Of a stretch of 64,000 nt of DNA, positions 42,018 through 49,534 are shown piece after piece. Position 1 is the first letter of the stretch. The number at the start of each line of letters is the position of its first letter. The position numbers and the translations under genes are program-made. This DNA is from PALSA-129 sp963842505 (GTDB lineage Bacteria; Acidobacteriota; Terriglobia; Bryobacterales; Bryobacteraceae): the NCBI GenBank assembly GCA_963842505.1, contig CAWJGZ010000003.1, positions 310,001 through 374,000 on the forward strand, read 5' to 3'. The notes under the pieces are model-generated. The model searched no databases. It was given only the letters and a program-made list of their open reading frames with translations, and was not told the DNA's origin.

Positions 42018-42929
42018 TCAATCGCAATCAACGTAGTTGCAGTTCCGGAAGTGCCGCTCGAACTTGAAGGCGAGAAAAGCGAACCTTCCCCAGCGCCCGT
42101 ACCTCTTTTCAATAGCTCGCTGGATCATCTTCGGATTCGTTCTCGGCGGGAAGCCCAAATATGCGCAGACCTCGCTGTCGCACGGGACGAAATCATAGCG
42201 GCTTAGAAGCATCGCAATGTGGTTCGCTCCGTACGGGCCTATGCCTCTGATCTCCATGATCCTACTGTGCAATTCTTGGGTATCGTTGATTCGAGTCCAC
42301 TCGTCGAGGGGCACTCTTCCGTCGAGGACCGAGGCAGCAAATTCCCGCAAGTACGATGACCTGTAACCCAGACCAGAACGGCTCAGCTTCGCCGGAGTTG
42401 CACCTGCGACCGCCTCGACACTAGGAAACGTATACACGGGCGTGCCGCTCGACGGATCACGCCAAGGCTTACCCAAAGCGTTACAGAGCATCGCGACCAT
42501 GCGCTTCGTGTTCCGCCAGTGGCAGTTGGTTGTGCAGAGCGTCTTTACGACATCCTCGAAGATGGTGGCCGACCTCAAAAGTACTCCAGCTCGCGACTGC
42601 GCGCATAGACGCAGGATCGGATCAGTTCTGCAAAGCTGCCAGAACTCGGTCAAGTCCTCACCCGCACGGAACATCCACTTCACCCGATTTCGGATGAATG
42701 TCCGATCCGCACTCGACGTGCTGCCGTCCCCCAGAACGTTCACCGAAACCGTTGAGCCACCAGGATGCCAGCTCATCCGAACCTTGGCAGCACCGCTATC
42801 TGGAAGGTCGGCCACCCAATCGAGGGTGTTCGCCTCCAGGGCAAACGGCGCCAGCAAGGGCCATCCGTGCGCCCGAACGGCCAGATCAGGAGAATGGCCC
42901 AAGCGAATCAAGGCGGACCCAGTACGCAT
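42018..42929 (-). CDS. HhH-GPD-family DNA glycosylase-like protein
   Basis: A protein of about 303 residues (ATG at 42929; ATGs at 42938 and 42962 are alternatives). Family features: ATIFEDVVKTLCTTNCHWRN, then KLSRSGLGYRSSYLREFA, the helix-hairpin-helix MEIRGIGPYGANHIAMLLSR and the catalytic Asp in FVPCDSEV. These are typical of AlkA/OGG1-type base-excision glycosylases, here lacking an obvious iron-sulfur cluster. Beside Vsr and a cytosine methyltransferase it may remove thymine from T:G or repair methylated bases. Divergent to the controller gene, with about 50 bases between them. Confidence 0.8.
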   Translation of the reverse strand: MRTGSALIRLGHSPDLAVRAHGWPLLAPFALEANTLDWVADLPDSGAAKVRMSWHPGGSTVSVNVLGDGSTSSADRTFIRNRVKWMFRAGEDLTEFWQLCRTDPILRLCAQSRAGVLLRSATIFEDVVKTLCTTNCHWRNTKRMVAMLCNALGKPWRDPSSGTPVYTFPSVEAVAGATPAKLSRSGLGYRSSYLREFAASVLDGRVPLDEWTRINDTQELHSRIMEIRGIGPYGANHIAMLLSRYDFVPCDSEVCAYLGFPPRTNPKMIQRAIEKRYGRWGRFAFLAFKFERHFRNCNYVDCD

Positions 42930-42931
42930 GT

Positions 42932-42957
42932 GACTCATCGTCCGTAGACTCAAAATC
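42932..42957 (+). promoter_or_regulatory. C-box: two operator sites for the controller protein
   Basis: Two 11-base sites, GACTCATCGTC (42932-42942) and GACTCAAAATC (42947-42957), are separated by CGTA. The layout GACT-N3-nGTC, four bases, then the second site equals that of C-boxes ahead of controller genes in restriction-modification systems (consensus style GACTnnnAGTC-CGTG-...). By eye 17 of 26 positions agree with the remembered consensus. Controller dimers would bind here and activate, then repress, the gene pair at 42981-44909; the HhH-GPD promoter on the other strand may share it. Confidence 0.65.
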
Positions 42958-42970
42958 CGCAATCGCCGAT

Positions 42971-42976
42971 TATAAA
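42971..42976 (+). promoter_or_regulatory. Candidate -10 box for a leaderless controller transcript
   Basis: TATAAA ends four bases before the ATG at 42981. A start about seven bases downstream of a -10 box would coincide with the ATG, giving a leaderless mRNA; no ribosome binding site precedes this ATG. Leaderless transcripts are known for several C genes. The -35 region would overlap the second C-box half, as expected if the controller activates. Confidence 0.45.
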
Positions 42977-42980
42977 CGAG

Positions 42981-43202
42981 ATGGTCGGCGATTTCAAACT
43001 CCTCGTTCGTTTTGGGGAGCGGCTCCGAGACTTGCGCCAGGCATTAGGCCTCTCCCAGGAGGCTTTTGCAGAACGTTGCGGCCTCGACAGGACCTACATC
43101 AGCGGGATAGAGCGGGGAAAGCGGAACGTCAGCTTGCAAAATCTTCAGCTGATCGCCAAGGCGCTAAAAACGTCTCTTTCCCGCCTGTTCGATGGGCTCT
43201 GA
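42981..43202 (+). CDS. Restriction-modification controller (C) protein, XRE HTH
   Basis: A 73-residue compact XRE-HTH protein: FGERLRDLRQALGLSQEAFA then CGLDRTYISGIERGKRNVSL with LQLIAKALKTSLSRLF. Size and sequence are those of C proteins that time restriction enzyme expression after methyltransferase. The start is the ATG at 42981, directly after a -10-like box, with a two-site C-box upstream. The restriction enzyme gene follows 78 bases after its stop in the same direction. Confidence 0.88.
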   Translation: MVGDFKLLVRFGERLRDLRQALGLSQEAFAERCGLDRTYISGIERGKRNVSLQNLQLIAKALKTSLSRLFDGL

Positions 43203-43280
43203 AATGGCGGGCTCGAGCGTTCGACAGCCGCCAAGACGAATTCACGTCGCCGAAATCTCACGAAAAACCAGGTTGGAGCG

Positions 43281-44909
43281 ATGGCGAGAAAAGCAGAGTA
43301 CGGCCGCGGACACAAGGCGTTCTTAGAATACGTCCATTTTATCGTCGAACACCCGAACTACGCCGGGATGCCAGATGTCTTCATGGATAACGGCGACATC
43401 CAGTGGGAGGCTCCCTCAAACAGACAAGGAGGCAAATTCAAAGACACACATCACCGGCGGCGAGACTGGTGGCGGGCCAAAGCAGTTGAGGTTGGAATTG
43501 ATCCCGCGTCACCCCATTGGATCAGCAAAACAGCCAAATTCATCCATCCGACGAAGAAGAAGCCGTGCAAGAACTGTGGGCGGTTGATGGACATCCGATA
43601 TACCTATCCTTCAGCCGTATTACTGAGGCGGCTTTCCAGGCTGCCGTATATTGACGAGAGTTTTCCACTGGATCCGCTTGAGCACATTCTCGACTTGGTG
43701 ACACGCCTAACTGAGCAGTTTGGCGATCGAGTATTTGAATCCTTACCGGCACTCCTGGCTTCTTCGAGTATTGAGGTGCCGGCGTTGCGTCCCAAACTTA
43801 CCGATTGGCTCACCTGGATTGAGGGCGAGTACATAGAGAGTGAGCCGTCCACACTCAGCCCGGGCGCAATGTCAAACGCGCCGGACCGACTAGACGGATT
43901 TCATTCCTTCAATCTCTGTTGCAGGAGCAAAAGCGATCCGGGGAGAAGCAAGGAGAATCTACAATCGTACACGACCGACCGAAGAGTCTTCGAGTACTGG
44001 GTAGAGGGGGACTGGGTGGCCGCCGACAGGCTTATGGGGGCCGTTCGGTCGGACGAAATCATGAAGATGGAAAGATGCCTGAACGATCATTCCGGGCCGT
44101 GTTCGGCAGATCATATCGGGCCCATCTCACTCGGGTTCATGCATCGGCCGCAGTTCCAACTCCTCTGCAAGAACTGCAACAGCGCAAAAAACAACAGGAT
44201 GTCCTTCAGGGATGTCGGTCACCTCGTCCGAGTTGGTGAGAGGGGAGAGGAGGTCGCTTCATGGTATTGCCGTTCACTTTGGGAGCGGTGCAAGCACAGT
44301 GTCCGTGACGATGAGACAGCCCTGCGCCTGAGTAAGCTCTTGCGCGATAACCGCCATACTTTTATGCGCCTACTGGAGCGAATCGCGGATGCGGGACATT
44401 TCGTTTTTCTGACTACTTTCCTCAGCCTAAAATACGCCCACAAGAACGTGGACTTTGTGAACCTCGGTGTGGAGGATCACATCACGCGCTTCGACAAACT
44501 GGTCTATACCGATCGGACAACGAAATACGCCGTCGAGCAGCAGGCGCGGCGCTTGCGTGTTGCATTTGCCGCCCTGCGTGAGTACGTACAGAAGGAAACC
44601 CGAAACGCATTCGTCATCTCAACGGCCGGAACGGAGCAACTGATTCGGGACGCGCTATGCGAGTTGAATGCGTCGCCGGCTGCGGTCAAGCGTCTCGACC
44701 AAGAATTAGAGGCGGTGTTGTCGGAGGAGGTGCCCTCTGAAGAGAAACTGCGGTCACTCGCGAAGAAGATCGAGCCGATCGGCAACGGGCCGGTGCAGTT
44801 CTCCAGGGCTCGCCGGAAGCTCCAACAGACCATGGATCTCGTCGCCGCGGAACTCGCGGGTCTGTGGGAAGACGAACGATACGTGAGGGCACCGCTTGAG
44901 GAGTTTTGA
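43281..44909 (+). CDS. Type IIS restriction endonuclease, Eco31I/Alw26I/Esp3I-like, HNH type
   Basis: A 542-residue restriction enzyme. The first half carries HWISKTAKFIHPTKKKPCKN then CGRLMDIRYTYPS (recognition-side region typical of the family), and the nuclease centre is CSADHIGPISLGFMHRPQFQ then LLCKNCNSAKNNRMSF. Candidate catalytic residues are Asp277-His278 and Asn300, with Cys274, Cys296 and Cys299 as metal ligands; the 23-residue spacing equals Asp311 to Asn334 reported for Eco31I (from memory). GGAG precedes the ATG by a few bases. Expected to cut asymmetric sites such as those related to GGTCTC/GTCTC/CGTCTC; the actual target cannot be read from sequence. Confidence 0.82.
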   Translation: MARKAEYGRGHKAFLEYVHFIVEHPNYAGMPDVFMDNGDIQWEAPSNRQGGKFKDTHHRRRDWWRAKAVEVGIDPASPHWISKTAKFIHPTKKKPCKNCGRLMDIRYTYPSAVLLRRLSRLPYIDESFPLDPLEHILDLVTRLTEQFGDRVFESLPALLASSSIEVPALRPKLTDWLTWIEGEYIESEPSTLSPGAMSNAPDRLDGFHSFNLCCRSKSDPGRSKENLQSYTTDRRVFEYWVEGDWVAADRLMGAVRSDEIMKMERCLNDHSGPCSADHIGPISLGFMHRPQFQLLCKNCNSAKNNRMSFRDVGHLVRVGERGEEVASWYCRSLWERCKHSVRDDETALRLSKLLRDNRHTFMRLLERIADAGHFVFLTTFLSLKYAHKNVDFVNLGVEDHITRFDKLVYTDRTTKYAVEQQARRLRVAFAALREYVQKETRNAFVISTAGTEQLIRDALCELNASPAAVKRLDQELEAVLSEEVPSEEKLRSLAKKIEPIGNGPVQFSRARRKLQQTMDLVAAELAGLWEDERYVRAPLEEF

Positions 44910-44935
44910 GCCCGTCGGATCGGGTGGCGAACGGT

Positions 44936-47803
44936 CTACCGAACTTCTGCTCGGAGGCCGTCAAGGTAGTCTCGCGCGGATATCCTGCCTCTCATTAGCT
45001 CCTGGTACGGATGCATCGGCTCGGACACATAGTCATACGTGGAACCGTCCTCGCCGGGCGCTAGCGGCGGTAGGTCAGAAAGCGCCTCTGAGACGGTGAC
45101 GGCCGGTGGGAGGGTGCCGAATAACGTCTGCTCATCACCCAGTTGGGTTACTGGTGGAGGCGGGGCGAGCCGCTCGAACCCAGTTCCCATGAGAATGACG
45201 CGCGTCCTTCGCTGGGGTACCCCGTACTCCTCCGCGCGGACCTTCCACCCGGAGACATATTTCGCTTCCGTTAGTAACTCGCTTCGTACCATCTGGAAAA
45301 CGCGTCCGCCTTCCATGTTCAACAGGCCGGTAACGTTCTCGAACACAAACCCGTCCGGTCTGATGGTCTGAAGGACTTTCTTGTACTGCTTGAATAGCCA
45401 GTTGCGGTCATCGTCCATTGTTCGGTGGTTGCCAGCAGTCGAGAAGCCTTGGCAAGGCGGACCGCCCAGAACGAACAGCGGAACGGATTCGTCTCGTCGA
45501 TCGCAAATCATGGAGATAAGGGAATTGAACACATCCTCCTCGCGAATATCGCCGCAGATTGCGTATTGGTCGATGTTGGCCCTGTAGGTGGCAAGGAACG
45601 ATTCTTCTATGTCGTTCGCTACAACCGGCTTCCAACCCGCCCAGACGAAGCCCAGCGCGAGCCCACCAGCTCCGCTAAAAAGATCGACAAACTGACCGGG
45701 CTTTGGCAACAAAAGCGCGATCTGATAAGCGAGCAGGGGAGGTACCGCGTTTCCAATCTGCTGATTGACTGAGCCCCGGTTCCCGAGAAACACAAAGGAA
45801 TCGGGGAAAGACTGAAGGCGGGCGGCCTCTCGCTGCGATATGACGCGGTGCTGACCGCCCGCATAATCGTAGTGAAGGTGGCAGCCATTTCCGGGCCGGG
45901 AAAAGTACGTGTTGATGGTGTATGAAGGTGCTTGGGGGTGAAGTCGCCCGTAATATGTAGATCGGCTCCCTTCACCAGCCGCGTAACTAATCCGAATTTG
46001 TCTCAGTCTCTGCGACGGTACGGTTTCAGGAATGTCCTTCCAGTTCCCTCCCGGTGGTACTGCCCGGGCTACCATCAGGTCGAGCTTGCTCAAATTCGCT
46101 GAATAGTGGTTCGGAATAGTTGATTTCCAAAGCTGGTCACTCGTTTCCTCAGAAGTACCCGAAGACCAGCTCCATTCAGGGCTCTCCAGCAATTGAGCTA
46201 TTTCGTCGCGCTCAAGCTTCACAAAGGAGGTCAGCAGCTCCCCGAAGTCAGTGCGGTTCAACCCATACATCCGCGCTGCGGCAACCTCCACCGCAACCAA
46301 CGCCTCAGGATCGTCCGATAGGCAGCGATCCACCAACTCAACTATGTGGCGGACCTGCGCACTGGAACTCAGCGTGGGTATGCGGACCTGCCGTACTGAG
46401 CCGAGGGAAATATGGCCGGTCGCCAAGTAGCTCCGGATTTGAGCTTCGAATACAAAGGAGTTCACGATTGCGAGTAGCGCTTTCAACTTAATCAGATCAT
46501 CATCCCGAAAATATGCCACATTCAGGGAGTTGCCCGTTACCCGTCCAGGAGGGATGATCGTTGCGTGCATCCTGCGCTTCTGATTCGGCCTCGCTACGTC
46601 ACGCCAAACCAGCCTGTAGTGATCTGCCGACTCTGGAACGCGTGGTCCGTCAGCACGGACGAACTTGTCTGGATGTTCCGCCAAGCCGAACCTCCTGACC
46701 ATTCGTCCTTTCACGAAGAGGTAATCTCCGGTGCCTGAGAGGAATTTCTGATAGTCTGTTTCGTCGAGCTCCCGCCCGGCCCAAAGGTCTTCCCCCCCGT
46801 CGCCTTCGAGGTCAACGAACTTCGACAGGTCCTGCCACTTTGCCTGAAAGCGGATCAAGTCAAGGCCAAACTGGAGCGGAACGACCCAATTCTCGTCCGC
46901 CAAACTGCGCCACTCCTCGGGTGTGAGAGCCATGGATCGTCGCGTGAGATCTTTTCCGTAAGTCCAGAGGACTGGCGCCGTTCCATTTTGTTCCGAATGC
47001 GAAGCGACAATCGTGATGCTCGGCTGATCGACTTTATCGAAGAGCCTTGCCTCAGCCGCATAGAAGGCAATGTCAGATATGCCGTGCTCGGAAAAAACCC
47101 ACCTTCGGAGATTTACAAACATCTGGTCGCCTAGCAGGGAAGCGGGTGAAACGATTCCGGCTACACCACCGCAGGCGAGTAGACGCAAACACAATTCGGT
47201 GCCGCAGCGGGCGAGATTTGTTCCCCACCCCGAGAACCTCTTCAACGGTGCTGACAACGGATAAAGTGACCGCAATAGAGAGTCGTGTTGTTTCAGCAGG
47301 GCGATGTAGTCTTCAGTACCTGCAGGTGAGAGGGCACCCAGCTCTCTGCGATCTGGTTTGAGCACTTCCCACGGAGGGTTGGTTACACATATGTCGAATC
47401 GCCCGAACTGCTCTGGTGCTCGCGTAAAGGTATCACCTGATGAGGCCTGAACCTCGACGTTCAATTTGAGTTGGCTGGCGGCGGCCAGGACCCGTTTCTC
47501 GGCCTTTCGAACAGCATCCCGATCACAGTCCCAGAGGGTTATTTGCCAACTGCTCTTCGCCAACGGCTGTGCTGTGGCTACCGCCTCAAGGAGCAGCACG
47601 ATCAACCGGCCGTCTCCACAGAATGGTTCGACAACCTTAATCAGATCATTGGAGGAGGCCCAGTTCCGCAGTAGAGCTTCCACCAGGTGTCTACCGATCA
47701 CTTCGTGGGTGTAAAACCGCCCCGTCGCTCTCGTCAGCAGATCCTTCGATCCGGCGAGGGCTTCAATGCCCGCCACCGTCTTGAGCCGATCAACGTGATC
47801 CAT
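44936..47803 (-). CDS. Fused DNA adenine and circularly permuted cytosine-5 methyltransferase
   Basis: A single 955-residue protein with two methyltransferases. Residues 1-560: adenine-N6 enzyme of the Alw26I/Eco31I/Esp3I type, SAM motif VVEPFCGDGRLIV (57-69) and catalytic NPPWEVLKP (142-150). Residues 565-955: cytosine-5 enzyme in which motif IX-like QREAARLQSFPD (657-668) and motif X NQQIGNAVPPLLAYQIA (680-696) come first, then motif I DLFSGAGGLALGF (707-719), catalytic GPPCQGFS (781-788), ENV (822-824) and QRRTR (864-868). That is a circularly permuted order. One polypeptide could modify both strands of an asymmetric site. Convergent with the restriction gene (26 bases apart), preceded on its own strand by a HTH gene. 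Confidence 0.88.
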   Translation of the reverse strand: MDHVDRLKTVAGIEALAGSKDLLTRATGRFYTHEVIGRHLVEALLRNWASSNDLIKVVEPFCGDGRLIVLLLEAVATAQPLAKSSWQITLWDCDRDAVRKAEKRVLAAASQLKLNVEVQASSGDTFTRAPEQFGRFDICVTNPPWEVLKPDRRELGALSPAGTEDYIALLKQHDSLLRSLYPLSAPLKRFSGWGTNLARCGTELCLRLLACGGVAGIVSPASLLGDQMFVNLRRWVFSEHGISDIAFYAAEARLFDKVDQPSITIVASHSEQNGTAPVLWTYGKDLTRRSMALTPEEWRSLADENWVVPLQFGLDLIRFQAKWQDLSKFVDLEGDGGEDLWAGRELDETDYQKFLSGTGDYLFVKGRMVRRFGLAEHPDKFVRADGPRVPESADHYRLVWRDVARPNQKRRMHATIIPPGRVTGNSLNVAYFRDDDLIKLKALLAIVNSFVFEAQIRSYLATGHISLGSVRQVRIPTLSSSAQVRHIVELVDRCLSDDPEALVAVEVAAARMYGLNRTDFGELLTSFVKLERDEIAQLLESPEWSWSSGTSEETSDQLWKSTIPNHYSANLSKLDLMVARAVPPGGNWKDIPETVPSQRLRQIRISYAAGEGSRSTYYGRLHPQAPSYTINTYFSRPGNGCHLHYDYAGGQHRVISQREAARLQSFPDSFVFLGNRGSVNQQIGNAVPPLLAYQIALLLPKPGQFVDLFSGAGGLALGFVWAGWKPVVANDIEESFLATYRANIDQYAICGDIREEDVFNSLISMICDRRDESVPLFVLGGPPCQGFSTAGNHRTMDDDRNWLFKQYKKVLQTIRPDGFVFENVTGLLNMEGGRVFQMVRSELLTEAKYVSGWKVRAEEYGVPQRRTRVILMGTGFERLAPPPPVTQLGDEQTLFGTLPPAVTVSEALSDLPPLAPGEDGSTYDYVSEPMHPYQELMRGRISARDYLDGLRAEVR

Positions 47804-47815
47804 GCGTTTACGTTT

Positions 47816-48025
47816 CTACCTTGGCTGAATCTGATTCAGCAAGTTCTCGAGTTCAGTACGGCGATACATCCGGTAGCCATTGATCGGATGTCTGGACGCC
47901 TTGAGTTTGTCGCCACGATCCCAATTCCGAAGCGTGGATCGAGAAACCCCGAGGAGCGTTGCCGCTTGTCCCACAGTGAGGTACCGTTCAGATCGTCGAT
48001 TCTCTTTCGGCTGCTGCATTGTCAA
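47816..48025 (-). CDS. MerR/excisionase-type helix-turn-helix protein
   Basis: A 69-residue HTH_17-type protein: YLTVGQAATLLGVSRSTLRN with WDRGDKLKASRHPINGYRMY and a short C-terminal helix. Such proteins are either excisionases or small regulators; this type is common just before modification genes. Its stop lies 12 bases before the methyltransferase start, so it is likely co-transcribed with it and may regulate it. It could also assist the integrase at 48165-49490 in excision. Confidence 0.78.
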   Translation of the reverse strand: MTMQQPKENRRSERYLTVGQAATLLGVSRSTLRNWDRGDKLKASRHPINGYRMYRRTELENLLNQIQPR

Positions 48026-48164
48026 ACCTTATCAAAGCATACCAACTCCAAACCATTTTAGCCCAAATTTGTGTCGTTTTCGCTCCTGGAGATTTGGGAG
48101 AGCTGCGCAGGGTTCGGATCAGCATCCGACACGCGCTCATCCATGTTTTCGCCGTGCCACCATT

Positions 48165-49490
48165 CTACGCCGCCGCTCCCTTGCTCTTGATCTCGACCAC
48201 CTTACCTGCGCGCTTCTGCTGGACGTGGCGCGTCAACTCCTCCTGCCGGTCGAGGGATACCAGCGTGTACTCCTGGGTGGTGCGGAGATCGGAGTGGCCG
48301 GCGATGATGCTGGCCTCCAGACTGCTGCCCACCTCCTGCCGCCACGTGATGTTGGCGCGCCGCAGGGAGTGCGGCCCGAAGCCGGGAAAGTCGAGGCCAG
48401 GGTCCTTCGGATCATCGGTCTGCTTGCAGGCCCGCGCCGCGCGCTTGAGGGCCTGCCGCACGCCGGAGTCCCATCGCGGCTGCTTCGGGTCCTCGCCAGG
48501 GAAGACCCAATCGTTCGGTCCCTTGCTGGGGAGCTTTGCGATCCATTCCTTGTACTTTGGCGTCAGCGTCCCGAGGGCCAGGATTCGATTACTCTTAGGC
48601 GTCTTGGGCACGTCGATGTCTCCACGCCAGTTGCGCTGAGCGATCCGGATGGTGCCTCTTTCCAGGTCAACGTGCTTAACCATCAGGCCGGTGACTTCAG
48701 CGATGCGCGTCCCGGTGTCGAGGCATGTTTCGCAGATCAGGAGGGTGCTCTCTTCGTCGATGTGCGCCAGCACCTCGGCCGTCTGGTCGCTGGTGAGGAT
48801 GCGCTTCTCGCGGACTTCCGTCTTCTTGGGCAGCTTCACGCGCCGCATCGGATTGGCGAAGGTGGCGGGGAGGATTTCCCACTCAATGGCCCTGGTGATA
48901 ACGCCGCTCATAATGCCGCGCAGGTCCGACATCATGTGCCAGGACTTCGCCTCCTCCTGGAGCCAGTCCTGGACGACCTTGGCACGGAGATCATCGAGCC
49001 GCGCGTCCTTCCACCGGGGCAGGATGTGGATATCCATCGCGCTGGCGTACTTCTCGCGCGTCGGCTTGGCCAGCAGGAATTTGCCCGCCGCCACCTTCTC
49101 CACGTAGTCCTTGCGCCACAACTCGGCCAGCTTGCCGAAGGTGATCCGACCGGGGTTGGGTTTCTCCGGCTCGCTCGGCGGCGGCGCTCCTTCCTGGCTC
49201 GGGGGCGCGGGGGCGGGCGTGGCGCTCTTGCCTGCCAGAAAGTCGTCGCGCATCTGACATGCCGTTTTGTGGCTGATCGGATTCGCCTTGTCCCGGCTGG
49301 GGCCGATCTTGTGGAACCGCCGGAAGGTCTTCACCGAGCCATCCGGCTGAATCACGTCTTCCCGATAGCGGAAGACCCAATAATAGCTGCCGCGATCCTT
49401 GCGCTCATGAACATCTGGATGCTGTACTCGCTGCTTCAACCCTGTGCCTCCTGTCAACAGCCCCAGGAGGTTACCTTCATACGGATTCAT
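48165..49490 (-). CDS. int: Tyrosine recombinase / phage integrase
   Basis: A 441-residue tyrosine recombinase for site-specific integration. Arm-type/core-binding region includes KPTREKYASAMDIHILPRWK (about 142-161); catalytic domain has DTGTRIAEVTGL (Arg262), TPKSNR (Lys299 region), PHSLRRANITW (His374, Arg377), GHSDLRTTQEYT (His399, Tyr408 nucleophile). The protein has a Pro/Ala/Glu-rich linker (about 92-112). Orientation is toward tRNA-Ala at 34.3 kb, but 14 kb of cargo separates them. Upstream of it lies the frameshifted UvrD-like gene, in the same direction. Confidence 0.92.
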   Translation of the reverse strand: MNPYEGNLLGLLTGGTGLKQRVQHPDVHERKDRGSYYWVFRYREDVIQPDGSVKTFRRFHKIGPSRDKANPISHKTACQMRDDFLAGKSATPAPAPPSQEGAPPPSEPEKPNPGRITFGKLAELWRKDYVEKVAAGKFLLAKPTREKYASAMDIHILPRWKDARLDDLRAKVVQDWLQEEAKSWHMMSDLRGIMSGVITRAIEWEILPATFANPMRRVKLPKKTEVREKRILTSDQTAEVLAHIDEESTLLICETCLDTGTRIAEVTGLMVKHVDLERGTIRIAQRNWRGDIDVPKTPKSNRILALGTLTPKYKEWIAKLPSKGPNDWVFPGEDPKQPRWDSGVRQALKRAARACKQTDDPKDPGLDFPGFGPHSLRRANITWRQEVGSSLEASIIAGHSDLRTTQEYTLVSLDRQEELTRHVQQKRAGKVVEIKSKGAAA

Positions 49491-49534
49491 CTATCAAGGT
49501 CCATGTTTTCAAAGATTTATGCGCGCCAGCGCGC

